Shown: positions 34,546 through 42,943 of the stretch, one piece after another
Layout: each line of letters starts with the position of its first letter
Numbering within the stretch: position 1 is the first letter of the stretch
Origin: UBA6918 sp040754425
GTDB lineage: Bacteria > Pseudomonadota > Gammaproteobacteria > Burkholderiales > Thiobacillaceae
DNA: 64,000 bases
Assembly: GCA_040754425.1 (NCBI GenBank)
Contig: JBFMCR010000014.1
Span: 62,001 to 126,000, forward strand
Direction of reading: 5' to 3'
Notes under the pieces: model-generated
What the model saw: the letters and a program-made list of their open reading frames with translations, nothing else
Databases searched by the model: none
What the model was told of the DNA's origin: nothing
Position numbers and translations under genes: made by a program

Positions 34546-35421
34546 ATGAGCGAACCCTGCGTCATCGCACGCCTGGCCGGCGGCCTGGGCAACCAGCTGT
34601 TCATGTACGCCTTCAACAAGGCGATGGCCGAGCGCAACGGCGTGCCGCTCAGGCTCGATGTGCGCGGCGGTTTCGAGCGCGACCGCACCTACCGGCGCAG
34701 ACACCTGCTCGACCACATCCTGCCGCCGGAAGCGCATGCCAGCCGCTGGGAAAGCCGCCTGTTCCCCTTGGGCCACACCCTGCGCAAGCTGGACCGCAAG
34801 CTCAACGAACGCCTGCCGCTGGAAAGGCGCTACTACGTGCAGGAAAGGACCCTGGCTTTTGATCCCGCGATCCGGCAACTGAAAATCGTCCGCCCCACCG
34901 TGTTCAACGGCTACTGGCAGGCGCCGCAGTATTTTGACGACCTTGCGCCGGGCATGGCCGAGCGCATCCGCTTCCCGGACTACCTCACCGTGCCGGTGCG
35001 CGCCGAGGCCGAAAAAATACGCGGCACAAACGCCGTGTGCCTCGCCATCCGCCGCTACGAGGAAGTACCCAGACCCAAGCACCACATCCTGCAGCCGGAT
35101 TATTTCCGGCAGGCCATGGCGCACATCGAACAAAGCGTCGACAACCCGCATTACTTCGTGTTTGCGCAGGACATGGAGTGGGCGAGGCAGAACATTCGCA
35201 GCGTCCACCCCGTGAGCTTTGCCGCGGAAAAAGACCTGCACACCGGCGTAATCCAGGATCTCTATCTGATGACGCTATGCCGGCACTACATCCTGTCCAA
35301 CAGCTCGCTGCACTGGTGGGCGGCCTGGCTCGGCCGTTTTGCCGACAAGACCGTGATCGCGCCGGCCAAAGGCTGGCCGAATGCCGATCTGCTGCCGGCA
35401 GACTGGGCGCTGATTCCATGA
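34546..35421 (+). CDS. Alpha-1,2-fucosyltransferase (GT11)
   Basis: A 291-residue GT11 enzyme. The N-terminal motif RLAGGLGNQLFMYAFNKAMAE and the C-terminal LSNSSLHWWAAWLG are diagnostic. The middle motif, usually HxRRGD, reads AIRRYEE here, so the GDP-fucose-binding arginines are kept while the histidine, glycine and aspartate differ. It would add fucose or a related GDP-sugar. Genes for GDP-fucose synthesis are not in the window. It overlaps the next gene by four bases. Confidence 0.88.
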   Translation: MSEPCVIARLAGGLGNQLFMYAFNKAMAERNGVPLRLDVRGGFERDRTYRRRHLLDHILPPEAHASRWESRLFPLGHTLRKLDRKLNERLPLERRYYVQERTLAFDPAIRQLKIVRPTVFNGYWQAPQYFDDLAPGMAERIRFPDYLTVPVRAEAEKIRGTNAVCLAIRRYEEVPRPKHHILQPDYFRQAMAHIEQSVDNPHYFVFAQDMEWARQNIRSVHPVSFAAEKDLHTGVIQDLYLMTLCRHYILSNSSLHWWAAWLGRFADKTVIAPAKGWPNADLLPADWALIP

Positions 35422-36419
35422 GCAAATCCAGAATACTCGGCTGGTCGCTGCTGGCTTTCATCATTTATTGCACCCTCGGTGCGGTGGTGTATTTTGCCAG
35501 CCTGCTGGCGCTGCAAAAAGGCGTGCTGATCGACATGCCCTGGTTTGCCGCCACGCAAAAATCGCTCTACCGCAAGGGCATCGGCTACAGCCGGAAAAAC
35601 TGGATCGCCCAGCCCGAGTGCATCGCGCCGGACCCGGATCTCATTTACGTTCCGGCCATAGGCAGTTGCAGATTCGAGGATATCGAGTTCAAGACCACGC
35701 TCAACTTTGACGAGACGGGGCGACATACCGGCCCCAGGCCGGCGGGTGCCGGCATCGCAGTGATCGGCGATTCGCATGCCATGGGCTGGGGCGTGAACGA
35801 CGAGGAAACCTTCGCCGCGCACTTGCAGACCCTGAGCAAACGTCCAGTCTTCAACCTCGGCGTGGCGAGCTACGGCACTGCGCGCGAACTCCTGCGCCTG
35901 GAAAAGTCCGGCCTGCTGAACCGGGTCGACACCATCATCCTGCAGTACTGCAACAACGACTTGGGCGAGAACCTCAAGTTCGATACGGCTTCAAAGCAGG
36001 AACTGCGCGATAGAATATTCGGCCGGAACGCGGCACCGGCCACCCAGCAGCAGACAGGCCGGCTTGCGTTCATTGCCAAAGGCTATGGCCTGGCGCTGGC
36101 GGCGCCCTTCCGCGCCCTGTCCGAGCGCCTGCGCCGCAAGGATTTCACCCGCCATTACGAGGCGTTGATCGGCATCCTCGCCAGGCATGGCGACAAACTG
36201 AACGGAAAACGCGTCATCGTGTTCTACAGCAATACCTACGGCCAGAAGTTCCGCAACTATCCCGAGGGGCAGGACGCGCGTCTGCCCAATGTGTATTTCG
36301 TCGATCCCGGCATGTCCCGCTCCGACTACCACGAACTTGACGACCACCTGACCCCGGAAGGCCACCGCAAGGTCGCCGAATATCTATACAGCCACCTGCA
36401 CGCTCCCGACGCCGACTGA
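35418..36419 (+). CDS. Membrane-anchored SGNH-hydrolase-like protein
   Basis: A 333-residue protein with an N-terminal membrane anchor (about 5-33) and an extracytoplasmic SGNH/GDSL domain. Block I is VIGDSHAMGWGVNDE, the GxND-like block is QYCNNDLGEN and the catalytic Asp/His pair is in DDHLTPEGHRKVAEYL. Such proteins act as O-acyl esterases or transferases on glycans. It is coupled (ATGA) to the fucosyltransferase and followed closely by sxtJ, DUF5989 and a carbamoyltransferase, a grouping that seems functional. Confidence 0.85.
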   Translation: MSKSRILGWSLLAFIIYCTLGAVVYFASLLALQKGVLIDMPWFAATQKSLYRKGIGYSRKNWIAQPECIAPDPDLIYVPAIGSCRFEDIEFKTTLNFDETGRHTGPRPAGAGIAVIGDSHAMGWGVNDEETFAAHLQTLSKRPVFNLGVASYGTARELLRLEKSGLLNRVDTIILQYCNNDLGENLKFDTASKQELRDRIFGRNAAPATQQQTGRLAFIAKGYGLALAAPFRALSERLRRKDFTRHYEALIGILARHGDKLNGKRVIVFYSNTYGQKFRNYPEGQDARLPNVYFVDPGMSRSDYHELDDHLTPEGHRKVAEYLYSHLHAPDAD

Positions 36420-36427
36420 TCATCGCC

Positions 36428-36850
36428 ATGCAAACTCATGAAGACCTCAGCAGGTCGCAAACCGTAAAGACCAGCTCCGACCGCTTTTTCGGACTGACCT
36501 TCTTCGCCGTGTTTCTGCTCATTGCACTGTGGCCGCTGCTCGGGGACCGTCCATTGCGTCCGCTCGCACTCGGCACCTCGTTTGCATTCCTGGCCGCGGC
36601 CCTGGCCCGCCCTGCCCTGCTCGCGCCGCTCAACAGGCTGTGGCTGAAATTCGGCGCCCTGCTGCATTCGATCACCAGTCCCATCATTCTGGGATTCATG
36701 TTTTACCTGGTCATCATGCCCATCGGCCTGGTCATGCGCCTGACAGGGAAAGACCTGCTGCGCCTCGAATTTGAACCCGAATCCCCAACTTACTGGATTC
36801 GGCGCGAGCCGCCCGGCCCAGACAAAAACAGCCTGAACCGGCAATTCTAG
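36428..36850 (+). CDS. SxtJ-family small membrane protein
   Basis: A 140-residue protein with about three hydrophobic segments (roughly 22-38, 44-62, 78-100), ending in a short polar tail. Features such as RFFGLTFFAVFLLIALWPLL and FGALLHSITSPIILGFMFYLVIMPIG match SxtJ, a family named from the saxitoxin cluster and usually found beside a carbamoyltransferase. Its role is unknown. It lies 9-10 bases from both neighbours in the carbamoylation cassette. Confidence 0.88.
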   Translation: MQTHEDLSRSQTVKTSSDRFFGLTFFAVFLLIALWPLLGDRPLRPLALGTSFAFLAAALARPALLAPLNRLWLKFGALLHSITSPIILGFMFYLVIMPIGLVMRLTGKDLLRLEFEPESPTYWIRREPPGPDKNSLNRQF

Positions 36851-36859
36851 GAGAACATA

Positions 36860-37009
36860 ATGTCCATCTTCCGCGAACTCTGGGAGTTCATGCGCGTACG
36901 CAAGAAATTCTGGCTGCTGCCCATCATCCTCATCATGGTGCTGCTCGGCGGCCTGCTGATCCTGGCCCAAGGCTCCGCCGTCGCGCCTTTCATCTACACC
37001 CTGTTCTGA
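36860..37009 (+). CDS. DUF5989 single-pass membrane microprotein
   Basis: A 49-residue protein: MSIFRELWEFMRVRKKFW, then a single membrane helix (LLPIILIMVLLGGLLILA), then QGSAVAPFIYTLF. This start and the invariant-looking tail match DUF5989, a microprotein regularly encoded between sxtJ and a carbamoyltransferase. An AGGAGAA site precedes the ATG. It probably recruits or anchors the soluble carbamoyltransferase at the membrane (inference). Confidence 0.88.
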   Translation: MSIFRELWEFMRVRKKFWLLPIILIMVLLGGLLILAQGSAVAPFIYTLF

Positions 37010-37020
37010 GCCGCCTGCCG

Positions 37021-38856
37021 ATGTACCTCCTGGGCCTTTCCGCCTACTACCATGACAGCGCCGCAGTGCTGCTGAAAGACGGGCAGATCGTCGCGGCGGC
37101 CCAGGAGGAGCGGTTCTCGCGCAAGAAACATGATGCGCGCTTTCCGATCAATGCGCTGAACTATTGTCTCGCCGAAGCGGGCATTCCGCTCGCGCAGGTG
37201 GACAGGGTCGCCTTCTACGACAAACCCTTCCTCAAGTTCGAGCGCCTGCTGGAAACCTACCTCGCCTTCGCGCCGAAAGGCTTCAGGTCTTTCCGCATGG
37301 CCATGCCGCTGTGGCTGCGCGAAAAGCTGTTCCAGAAGGACCTGCTCGCGAAGGAGCTGAAAAGCCTCGAGCCCGGCGTGGACTGGCTCGGGCGCCTGCT
37401 GTTCTCGGAACATCACCTCAGCCACGCCGCGAGCGCCTTCTTCCCATCGCCTTTCGAGGAGGCGCTGGTGCTGACCATGGACGGCGTGGGCGAATGGGCC
37501 ACCACCTCCGCCGCCATCGGCCGCGGCAACAGCCTGGAAATCTTCAAGGAAATCCACTTCCCGCATTCGCTCGGCCTGCTGTATTCGGCCTTCACCTATT
37601 ACCTCGGCTTCAAGGTCAATTCCGGCGAATACAAGGTCATGGGCCTCGCCCCCTATGGTGAGCCGAAATACGCGCAGACCATCCTCGACCATCTCATCGA
37701 CCTCAAGCCCGACGGCTCCTATCGCCTGGACCAGTCCTACTTCGACTACTGCACCGGTCTGGCCATGACGAACGTGAAGTTCGACGCACTGTTCGGTGCG
37801 CCGCCGCGCAAGCCGGACGATCCACTGACCCAGCGCGAAATGGACCTCGCCGCCTCGGTGCAGGCGGTGACCGAAGAAGCCGTGCTGAAAATGACCCGCG
37901 CCCTGCGCGAGGAAACAGGCATCGAGAATCTATGCCTTGCAGGCGGCGTGGCGCTCAATTGCGTGGCCAACGGCAAGGTGCTGCGCGACGGCGCCTTCAA
38001 GAACATTTGGGTGCAGCCCGCGGCGGGTGACGCCGGCGGTGCGCTGGGCGCCGCGCTGGCGGCGCACCACCTCGCCCTCGACCAGCCGCGTCAGGTAAGC
38101 AGCGGCCACGACAGCATGCGCGGCGCCTATCTCGGCCCCGAGTACAGCCAGGCCGACATCGAAGCGCGCCTTGCCGCGGCTGGCGCAAAATTCAGCGTGC
38201 TGACGCAGGAAGAAATCATCGAACGCACCGCCGGCCTGCTCGCCGGCGAAAACGTCGTCGGCTGGTTTCAGGGTCGCATGGAATTCGGCCCGCGCGCCCT
38301 GGGCGGCCGCTCCATCCTGGGCGACCCGCGCTTGCCGCAAATGCAGTCCGTGCTCAATCTCAAGATCAAATACCGCGAGTCTTTCCGCCCCTTTGCACCC
38401 TCGGTATTGCGCGAGCACGTGGCCGATTGGTTCGAACTCGACGTCGACAGCCCCTACATGCTGATGGTGGCGGACGTGGCCAAATCCAGGCGGATCGACA
38501 CGGCAGGCCAGGAAGTCGGATTGTTCGGCATCGAAAAACTGAAAGTGCCGCGCTCCACCATCCCGGCTGTTACCCACGTCGACTATTCCGCACGCATCCA
38601 GACCGTGCATGCCGACACCAATCCGCGCTACCACGCGCTGATTTCGCGCTTTCACGAAAAGACCGGCTGCCCGGTACTGATCAACACCAGCTTCAACGTG
38701 CGCGGCGAACCCATCGTCTGCACCCCGGAAGACGCCTTCCGCTGCCTGATGGGCACCGAGATGGACGCGCTGGTGATCGGCAACTGCCTGCTGCTGAAGC
38801 AGGAGCAGGATTCGGCGCTGAAGCTCGATTACAAGAACGCCTTCGAACTGGATTGA
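37021..38856 (+). CDS. NodU/CmcH-family O-carbamoyltransferase
   Basis: A 611-residue enzyme that activates carbamoyl phosphate with ATP to carbamoyl-adenylate and transfers it to a hydroxyl. The Kae1-like N-terminal domain (LGLSAYYHDSAAVLL, EERFSRKKHD, SEHHLSHAASAF, NSGEYKVMGLAPYG, LAGGVALNCVANGK) and the C-terminal carbamoyl domain (GRMEFGPRALGGRSILGDPR, NTSFNVRGEPIVCTPEDA) are complete. Metal-binding histidines are in HHLSHA. Given the neighbours, the acceptor is probably a sugar of the surface glycan rather than a secondary metabolite. Confidence 0.94.
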   Translation: MYLLGLSAYYHDSAAVLLKDGQIVAAAQEERFSRKKHDARFPINALNYCLAEAGIPLAQVDRVAFYDKPFLKFERLLETYLAFAPKGFRSFRMAMPLWLREKLFQKDLLAKELKSLEPGVDWLGRLLFSEHHLSHAASAFFPSPFEEALVLTMDGVGEWATTSAAIGRGNSLEIFKEIHFPHSLGLLYSAFTYYLGFKVNSGEYKVMGLAPYGEPKYAQTILDHLIDLKPDGSYRLDQSYFDYCTGLAMTNVKFDALFGAPPRKPDDPLTQREMDLAASVQAVTEEAVLKMTRALREETGIENLCLAGGVALNCVANGKVLRDGAFKNIWVQPAAGDAGGALGAALAAHHLALDQPRQVSSGHDSMRGAYLGPEYSQADIEARLAAAGAKFSVLTQEEIIERTAGLLAGENVVGWFQGRMEFGPRALGGRSILGDPRLPQMQSVLNLKIKYRESFRPFAPSVLREHVADWFELDVDSPYMLMVADVAKSRRIDTAGQEVGLFGIEKLKVPRSTIPAVTHVDYSARIQTVHADTNPRYHALISRFHEKTGCPVLINTSFNVRGEPIVCTPEDAFRCLMGTEMDALVIGNCLLLKQEQDSALKLDYKNAFELD

Positions 38857-38905
38857 ACCGGTAAAATTGCACGATCCTTCTGATTGCCCTGCCAGGCACT
38901 GATCC

Positions 38906-39649
38906 ATGAGCCCTAAAAAATTCTTCCGTTTTCTCAGGCACGCGCCCTCCATGCTGGGCGAACTGCGTGAGCTCAAGGCACAGGCTCGCAAATCCGCACA
39001 CGATTTCCCGTTCGGCAAGCTCAACCCCTACCCGCACGAGAAGAAGCAGCAAAGCGGCACTGCCAAGGGGCACTACTTCCATCAGGATCTGCTGGTGGCA
39101 CGGCGAATCTTCGAGAGCCATCCGGAAAAGCACGTCGACGTCGGCTCGCGCGTGGACGGCTTTGTCGCCCATGTGGCCGCCTTCCGCAACATCGAGGTGC
39201 TGGACATCCGCCCGATGGACTCGAACGTCCGCAATATCCGGTTCATGCAGGCCGACCTGATGTCGCCGCCGCCGGAAATGATCGGCTATACCGATTCGCT
39301 TTCCTGCCTGCACGCCATCGAGCATTTCGGCCTCGGGCGCTACGGCGACCCCATCGACTTCGAAGGCCACCTCAAGGGCCTGGACAGCCTCTACAGCATC
39401 CTCAAGACCGGCGGCACCCTCTATCTTTCCTGCCCCATCGGCCCGCAGCGCATCGAGTTCAATGCCCATCGCGTATTCGCGGTGAAATACCTGCTGTCGC
39501 TGTTCGCAGGCAGATTCGAGCTGCGCAACTTTTCCTATGTCGATGACCGCGGCGATCTGCACGAGAATGCAGACATGACAGCAGACATGATCGATGCCAA
39601 TTTCGGCTGTCGCTACGGCTGCGGAATCTTCGAACTCGTCAAAACATGA
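38906..39649 (+). CDS. DUF268 SAM-methyltransferase-like protein
   Basis: A 247-residue protein of the DUF268 type. The region HVDVGSRVDGFVAHVAAF-RNIEVLDIRP resembles the SAM-binding core, and DSLSCLHAIEHFGLGRYGDPID and GGTLYLSCPIGPQRIEFNAHRVF are typical of this family, common in polysaccharide clusters. Expected to modify a glycan or sugar precursor, but no activity is established. It overlaps the next gene by four bases. Confidence 0.85.
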   Translation: MSPKKFFRFLRHAPSMLGELRELKAQARKSAHDFPFGKLNPYPHEKKQQSGTAKGHYFHQDLLVARRIFESHPEKHVDVGSRVDGFVAHVAAFRNIEVLDIRPMDSNVRNIRFMQADLMSPPPEMIGYTDSLSCLHAIEHFGLGRYGDPIDFEGHLKGLDSLYSILKTGGTLYLSCPIGPQRIEFNAHRVFAVKYLLSLFAGRFELRNFSYVDDRGDLHENADMTADMIDANFGCRYGCGIFELVKT

Positions 39650-40230
39650 ACATGCTTGAACAATACTTCAAGGTCTTGAGCTGGACGCTGAGCGGCCGCC
39701 CCTTTCCGCCGCCGCATCTGATCAAGCAGAAAATGATCAGGGATGCCCTGCGACAATACCAGCCCAGAATCATGGTCGAGACCGGCACCCTGCTCGGCGA
39801 CATGGTCGAGGCCATGAAGCACCGCTTCGAACGCATCTACTCCATCGAAATCAGCCCCGAGCTGGCACGACGCGCACAGCAGCGCTTTGCCAATGACCGC
39901 CATGTGACGATCATCGAGAACGACAGTGCGATCGCCCTGCGTGACCTGGTTCACAAACTCGAGGAACCCGCCCTGTTCTGGCTGGACGGACATTATTCCG
40001 GCGGCGATACCGGCAAGGGCGCCAAGGAAACTCCGATCATGGAGGAACTGGAGGCTATCTTCTCCAGCCCCCTGCCGCATGTGGTGCTGGTGGATGACGC
40101 GCGCTGTTTCGGCAGCGAGAAGGACTATCCGACCCTGGCCGAACTGGAAACCTATGTTCGAGGCCGCCGGACTGATGCGCACATGTTCATCAAGCACGAC
40201 TGTATCCATATCCTGCCGGCAGTCAATTGA
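39646..40230 (+). CDS. Class I SAM-dependent methyltransferase-like protein
   Basis: A 194-residue protein with MVETGTLLGDMVEAMKHRFERIYSIEISPELA as the motif I/acidic-loop region, then FWLDGHYSGGDT and HVVLVDDARCFG. These place it in a small methyltransferase group found in glycan clusters. It is translationally coupled to the DUF268 gene (ATGA) and followed seven bases later by an FkbM gene, so three methyltransferase-like proteins are made together. Confidence 0.85.
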   Translation: MNMLEQYFKVLSWTLSGRPFPPPHLIKQKMIRDALRQYQPRIMVETGTLLGDMVEAMKHRFERIYSIEISPELARRAQQRFANDRHVTIIENDSAIALRDLVHKLEEPALFWLDGHYSGGDTGKGAKETPIMEELEAIFSSPLPHVVLVDDARCFGSEKDYPTLAELETYVRGRRTDAHMFIKHDCIHILPAVN

Positions 40231-40236
40231 CTCCAG

Positions 40237-40998
40237 ATGCCAGGATCAAAGCAAACGGCCCGCCCCATGCCCAGCAAACTCAGAAAACTCTTCCTCAAGC
40301 CAGCCTCCAGCCTGCTGAAAAGATTCTACATCCTGACCAGCGGCGGCTATTCGGTCGGCAAGGCCTACGGCGCGCGCTTCCTGTTTGACTGGCGCCATTC
40401 TCTGGACAAGAAGGTTGCGCTCGAACTGTACGAGCACGATCAGATCAACTACTTCCTCGGCGAACTGGACAAGCTCAGGCCCGAGCTGTTCGTCGACATC
40501 GGCTCGCACGCGGCGCTGTATTCGCTTGTGCTGAAGTCTCGCTATCCCGGCCTCGAAGTGCATGCCTTCGAACCTGACCGTACCAATCTGTGCCAGCTTT
40601 ACGCCAACCTCTTCGTCAACGGATACACGCGCGACATCCGGGTGCACGAATTCGGCCTTTCCGACCATGCCGGCACTATCGCCTTCGACACTTCGGAGGA
40701 AACCAGCAGCCGCGGCACCCGTCGCATATCCAGCACCGGCAACAGCACGATCGAGATCCGCCGCCTGGATGACGTGCTGCATGACAGCGGCCGCACCGTG
40801 GCGGTGAAGATCGACGTCGAGGGCCACGAATGCGAAGTAGTGGAAGGCGCGCGCAGCTTTCTGGCCGCAAACCGCTGCTTCCTGCAGGTCGAATCCTCGG
40901 CCGGGCACCTCGACCGCCTCAAGGCGCTGCTCGCGCAGCTGGGCTACCGCCACGTGGCCACGCTCAGCGACCACTTCTTCACCAACATCCCCGCCTGA
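40237..40998 (+). CDS. FkbM-family methyltransferase
   Basis: A 253-residue SAM-dependent O-methyltransferase of the FkbM family. Motif I is LFVDIGSHAALYSLVL, the second motif is VHAFEPDRTNLCQL, and AVKIDVEGHECEVVEGA is the family hallmark. In surface-glycan loci such enzymes often methylate sugar hydroxyls. An internal ATG ten codons in (40267) is an alternative start. It is the first of three FkbM proteins in the locus. Confidence 0.9.
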   Translation: MPGSKQTARPMPSKLRKLFLKPASSLLKRFYILTSGGYSVGKAYGARFLFDWRHSLDKKVALELYEHDQINYFLGELDKLRPELFVDIGSHAALYSLVLKSRYPGLEVHAFEPDRTNLCQLYANLFVNGYTRDIRVHEFGLSDHAGTIAFDTSEETSSRGTRRISSTGNSTIEIRRLDDVLHDSGRTVAVKIDVEGHECEVVEGARSFLAANRCFLQVESSAGHLDRLKALLAQLGYRHVATLSDHFFTNIPA

Positions 40999-41015
40999 AC
41001 GCGGTCCCGTCTGCG

Positions 41016-42941
41016 ATGGCCGGGCAGGGCGCGCTCGAATTCAGGAAGGACATCAACGGCCTGCGGGCCTATGCGGTCATTGCCGTGCTGCTGTACCACT
41101 TCGGGATAGCCGGTATGGGCGGCGGCTACGCCGGCGTGGACGTGTTCTTCGTCATCTCCGGCTTTCTCATGACGGCGATCATCCAGCCCGGGGTGGAAGA
41201 AGGCCGCTTCAGCCTGTCTGGTTTTTATCTTGCGCGCGTACGCCGCATCCTGCCAGCGCTAGCGGTGCTGTGCGCGGCGGTGCTGCTGTTCGGCTGGTTC
41301 TGGCTGGCGCCTTACCTGTACGAGAACCTGGGCAAAAGCGCGGGCGCCTCGCTGCTGTTCATTTCCAACTTCGTCTACAACCGCGCCGGCGGCTATTTTG
41401 CGGAGCCGGCACACGACAACTGGCTGCTGCACACCTGGTCGCTGTCGGTCGAATGGCAGTTCTATCTGCTCTATCCCCTGCTGCTGCTGGCGCTGGCTCG
41501 CCTTGTCGGCAGCAACCGGCGTTTCGTGCGCGCAACCCTGCTCGCCGCCCTGCTCGCTTCTTTCGCCCATGCCGTGTGGCTGACGTCTGCCAAACCCACC
41601 AGCGCCTTTTTCATGCTGCCCGCACGCGCCTGGGAGCTGCTCGCCGGCAGCTTGGTTTTTCTTTATAGCGGCGCCCTTTCCGACAAATCCACCCGTGTAC
41701 TCGAAGCCCTCGGACTCGTGCTGATCCTTGGTTCTTTCGCGATCTATGACAGCAGCACGCCCTGGCCGGGCCATTCCGCCGCACTGCCGGTGCTGGGCGC
41801 CTGCCTGGTGCTGGTGGCCGCACGCCAGGCATCGCCCTGGACGGGCAACCGCATCGCGCAAGGCCTGGGACGCTGGTCGTATTCGATTTATCTCTGGCAC
41901 TGGCCGCTGGTGGTGGGTCTGGGCTATTTCGGCGTGCGCGCCGAAACCGGCTGGCTGCTGGTCGCCATGGTCGCCTCGATCGTGCTGGGTGCGCTGTCCT
42001 ACCGTCTGGTCGAACAGCCCAGTGCACGCTGGATGCGCGGCCTCGACAGCCGCAAGGCCTGGCGGGTGGCGGGAACGGGCTTTGCGCTGGCCTTCGGCTT
42101 CGCTGCCGTCGCCTATTTCGATCATGGCGTAGCAAGAACCTGGCGCCTGCCCGAGTCCGTGCTGGTCGCCGCGCGCGAGAAGGAAAACAGCGGACGCCTG
42201 ACCAAATGCAACACGGCGCAAAGCCGCTGCGTGCTGGGCCGCGGCAAGCCTCTGGCGCTGGTGTGGGGCGACAGCCATGCGATCGCCGCGGTGAGCGGCG
42301 TCGCCGCAGCCGCCGAGCGGGCCGGCGGCAGCATCCTGTTCTTCGGGCAGCAGGCCTGCCCGGTCATTTTCGGCGCACGCAGCAGCAGCGCCAAGGCACC
42401 GGAGTTCTGCAGCCGTTTCAACGACATGGTCTACGAGCAACTGCAGACGCTGGAGCGCGGTCTTCCCGTCATCGTCATCCACCGCGCCGGCGCCTATATC
42501 GAGCCGGGAGACAGGCTGATGTATTTCGATGGCAGTGTGCCCGACACCCCGCAAGAACGCCGTGCCGTTTACGAGCGGCACCTGGTCGATTCGCTTTGCC
42601 GCATCGCCGCCCGCAATCCGTTGTATGTCGTGCAGCCCATGCCGGAAATGCCCTACGACGTGCCGGCAGTGGTCGCGAAGGAACTGATCGTGCATGGCAA
42701 GGCGCCGCAGCCTGCCATGTCGCTCTCCGCCCATCGCGCCGCCAACGCTTCCATGAATGCGGCCCTGCAGTCGGCCAGCCGGCGCTGCGGCGTGCGCCTG
42801 CTCGACCCGCTGCCTTACCTGTGCGCAGGCGGATCCTGCGAGGGTGTCAGCGACGGCCGTCCGCTCTACTCGGACGACAACCACCTGAGCGAACACGGCG
42901 CGCACCGGCTGGCGCCGATGTTCGGCGCCATTTGGCAATAG
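41016..42941 (+). CDS. OafA-type O-acyltransferase (AT3 membrane domain plus SGNH domain)
   Basis: A 641-residue protein. An acyltransferase-3 domain with about ten membrane helices occupies residues 8 to about 350 (DINGLRAYAVIAVLLYHFG with the catalytic-type histidine, GVDVFFVISGFLM, FYLARVRRILPAL, LLHTWSLSVEWQFYLLYP, SIYLWHWP). A periplasmic SGNH domain follows (about 400-641; LALVWGDSHA and DDNHLSEHG). It would O-acetylate the glycan. Two paralogues (44780, 50509) share this order. An upstream in-frame extension overlaps the FkbM gene and is rejected. Confidence 0.93.
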   Translation: MAGQGALEFRKDINGLRAYAVIAVLLYHFGIAGMGGGYAGVDVFFVISGFLMTAIIQPGVEEGRFSLSGFYLARVRRILPALAVLCAAVLLFGWFWLAPYLYENLGKSAGASLLFISNFVYNRAGGYFAEPAHDNWLLHTWSLSVEWQFYLLYPLLLLALARLVGSNRRFVRATLLAALLASFAHAVWLTSAKPTSAFFMLPARAWELLAGSLVFLYSGALSDKSTRVLEALGLVLILGSFAIYDSSTPWPGHSAALPVLGACLVLVAARQASPWTGNRIAQGLGRWSYSIYLWHWPLVVGLGYFGVRAETGWLLVAMVASIVLGALSYRLVEQPSARWMRGLDSRKAWRVAGTGFALAFGFAAVAYFDHGVARTWRLPESVLVAAREKENSGRLTKCNTAQSRCVLGRGKPLALVWGDSHAIAAVSGVAAAAERAGGSILFFGQQACPVIFGARSSSAKAPEFCSRFNDMVYEQLQTLERGLPVIVIHRAGAYIEPGDRLMYFDGSVPDTPQERRAVYERHLVDSLCRIAARNPLYVVQPMPEMPYDVPAVVAKELIVHGKAPQPAMSLSAHRAANASMNAALQSASRRCGVRLLDPLPYLCAGGSCEGVSDGRPLYSDDNHLSEHGAHRLAPMFGAIWQ

Positions 42942-42943
42942 AA

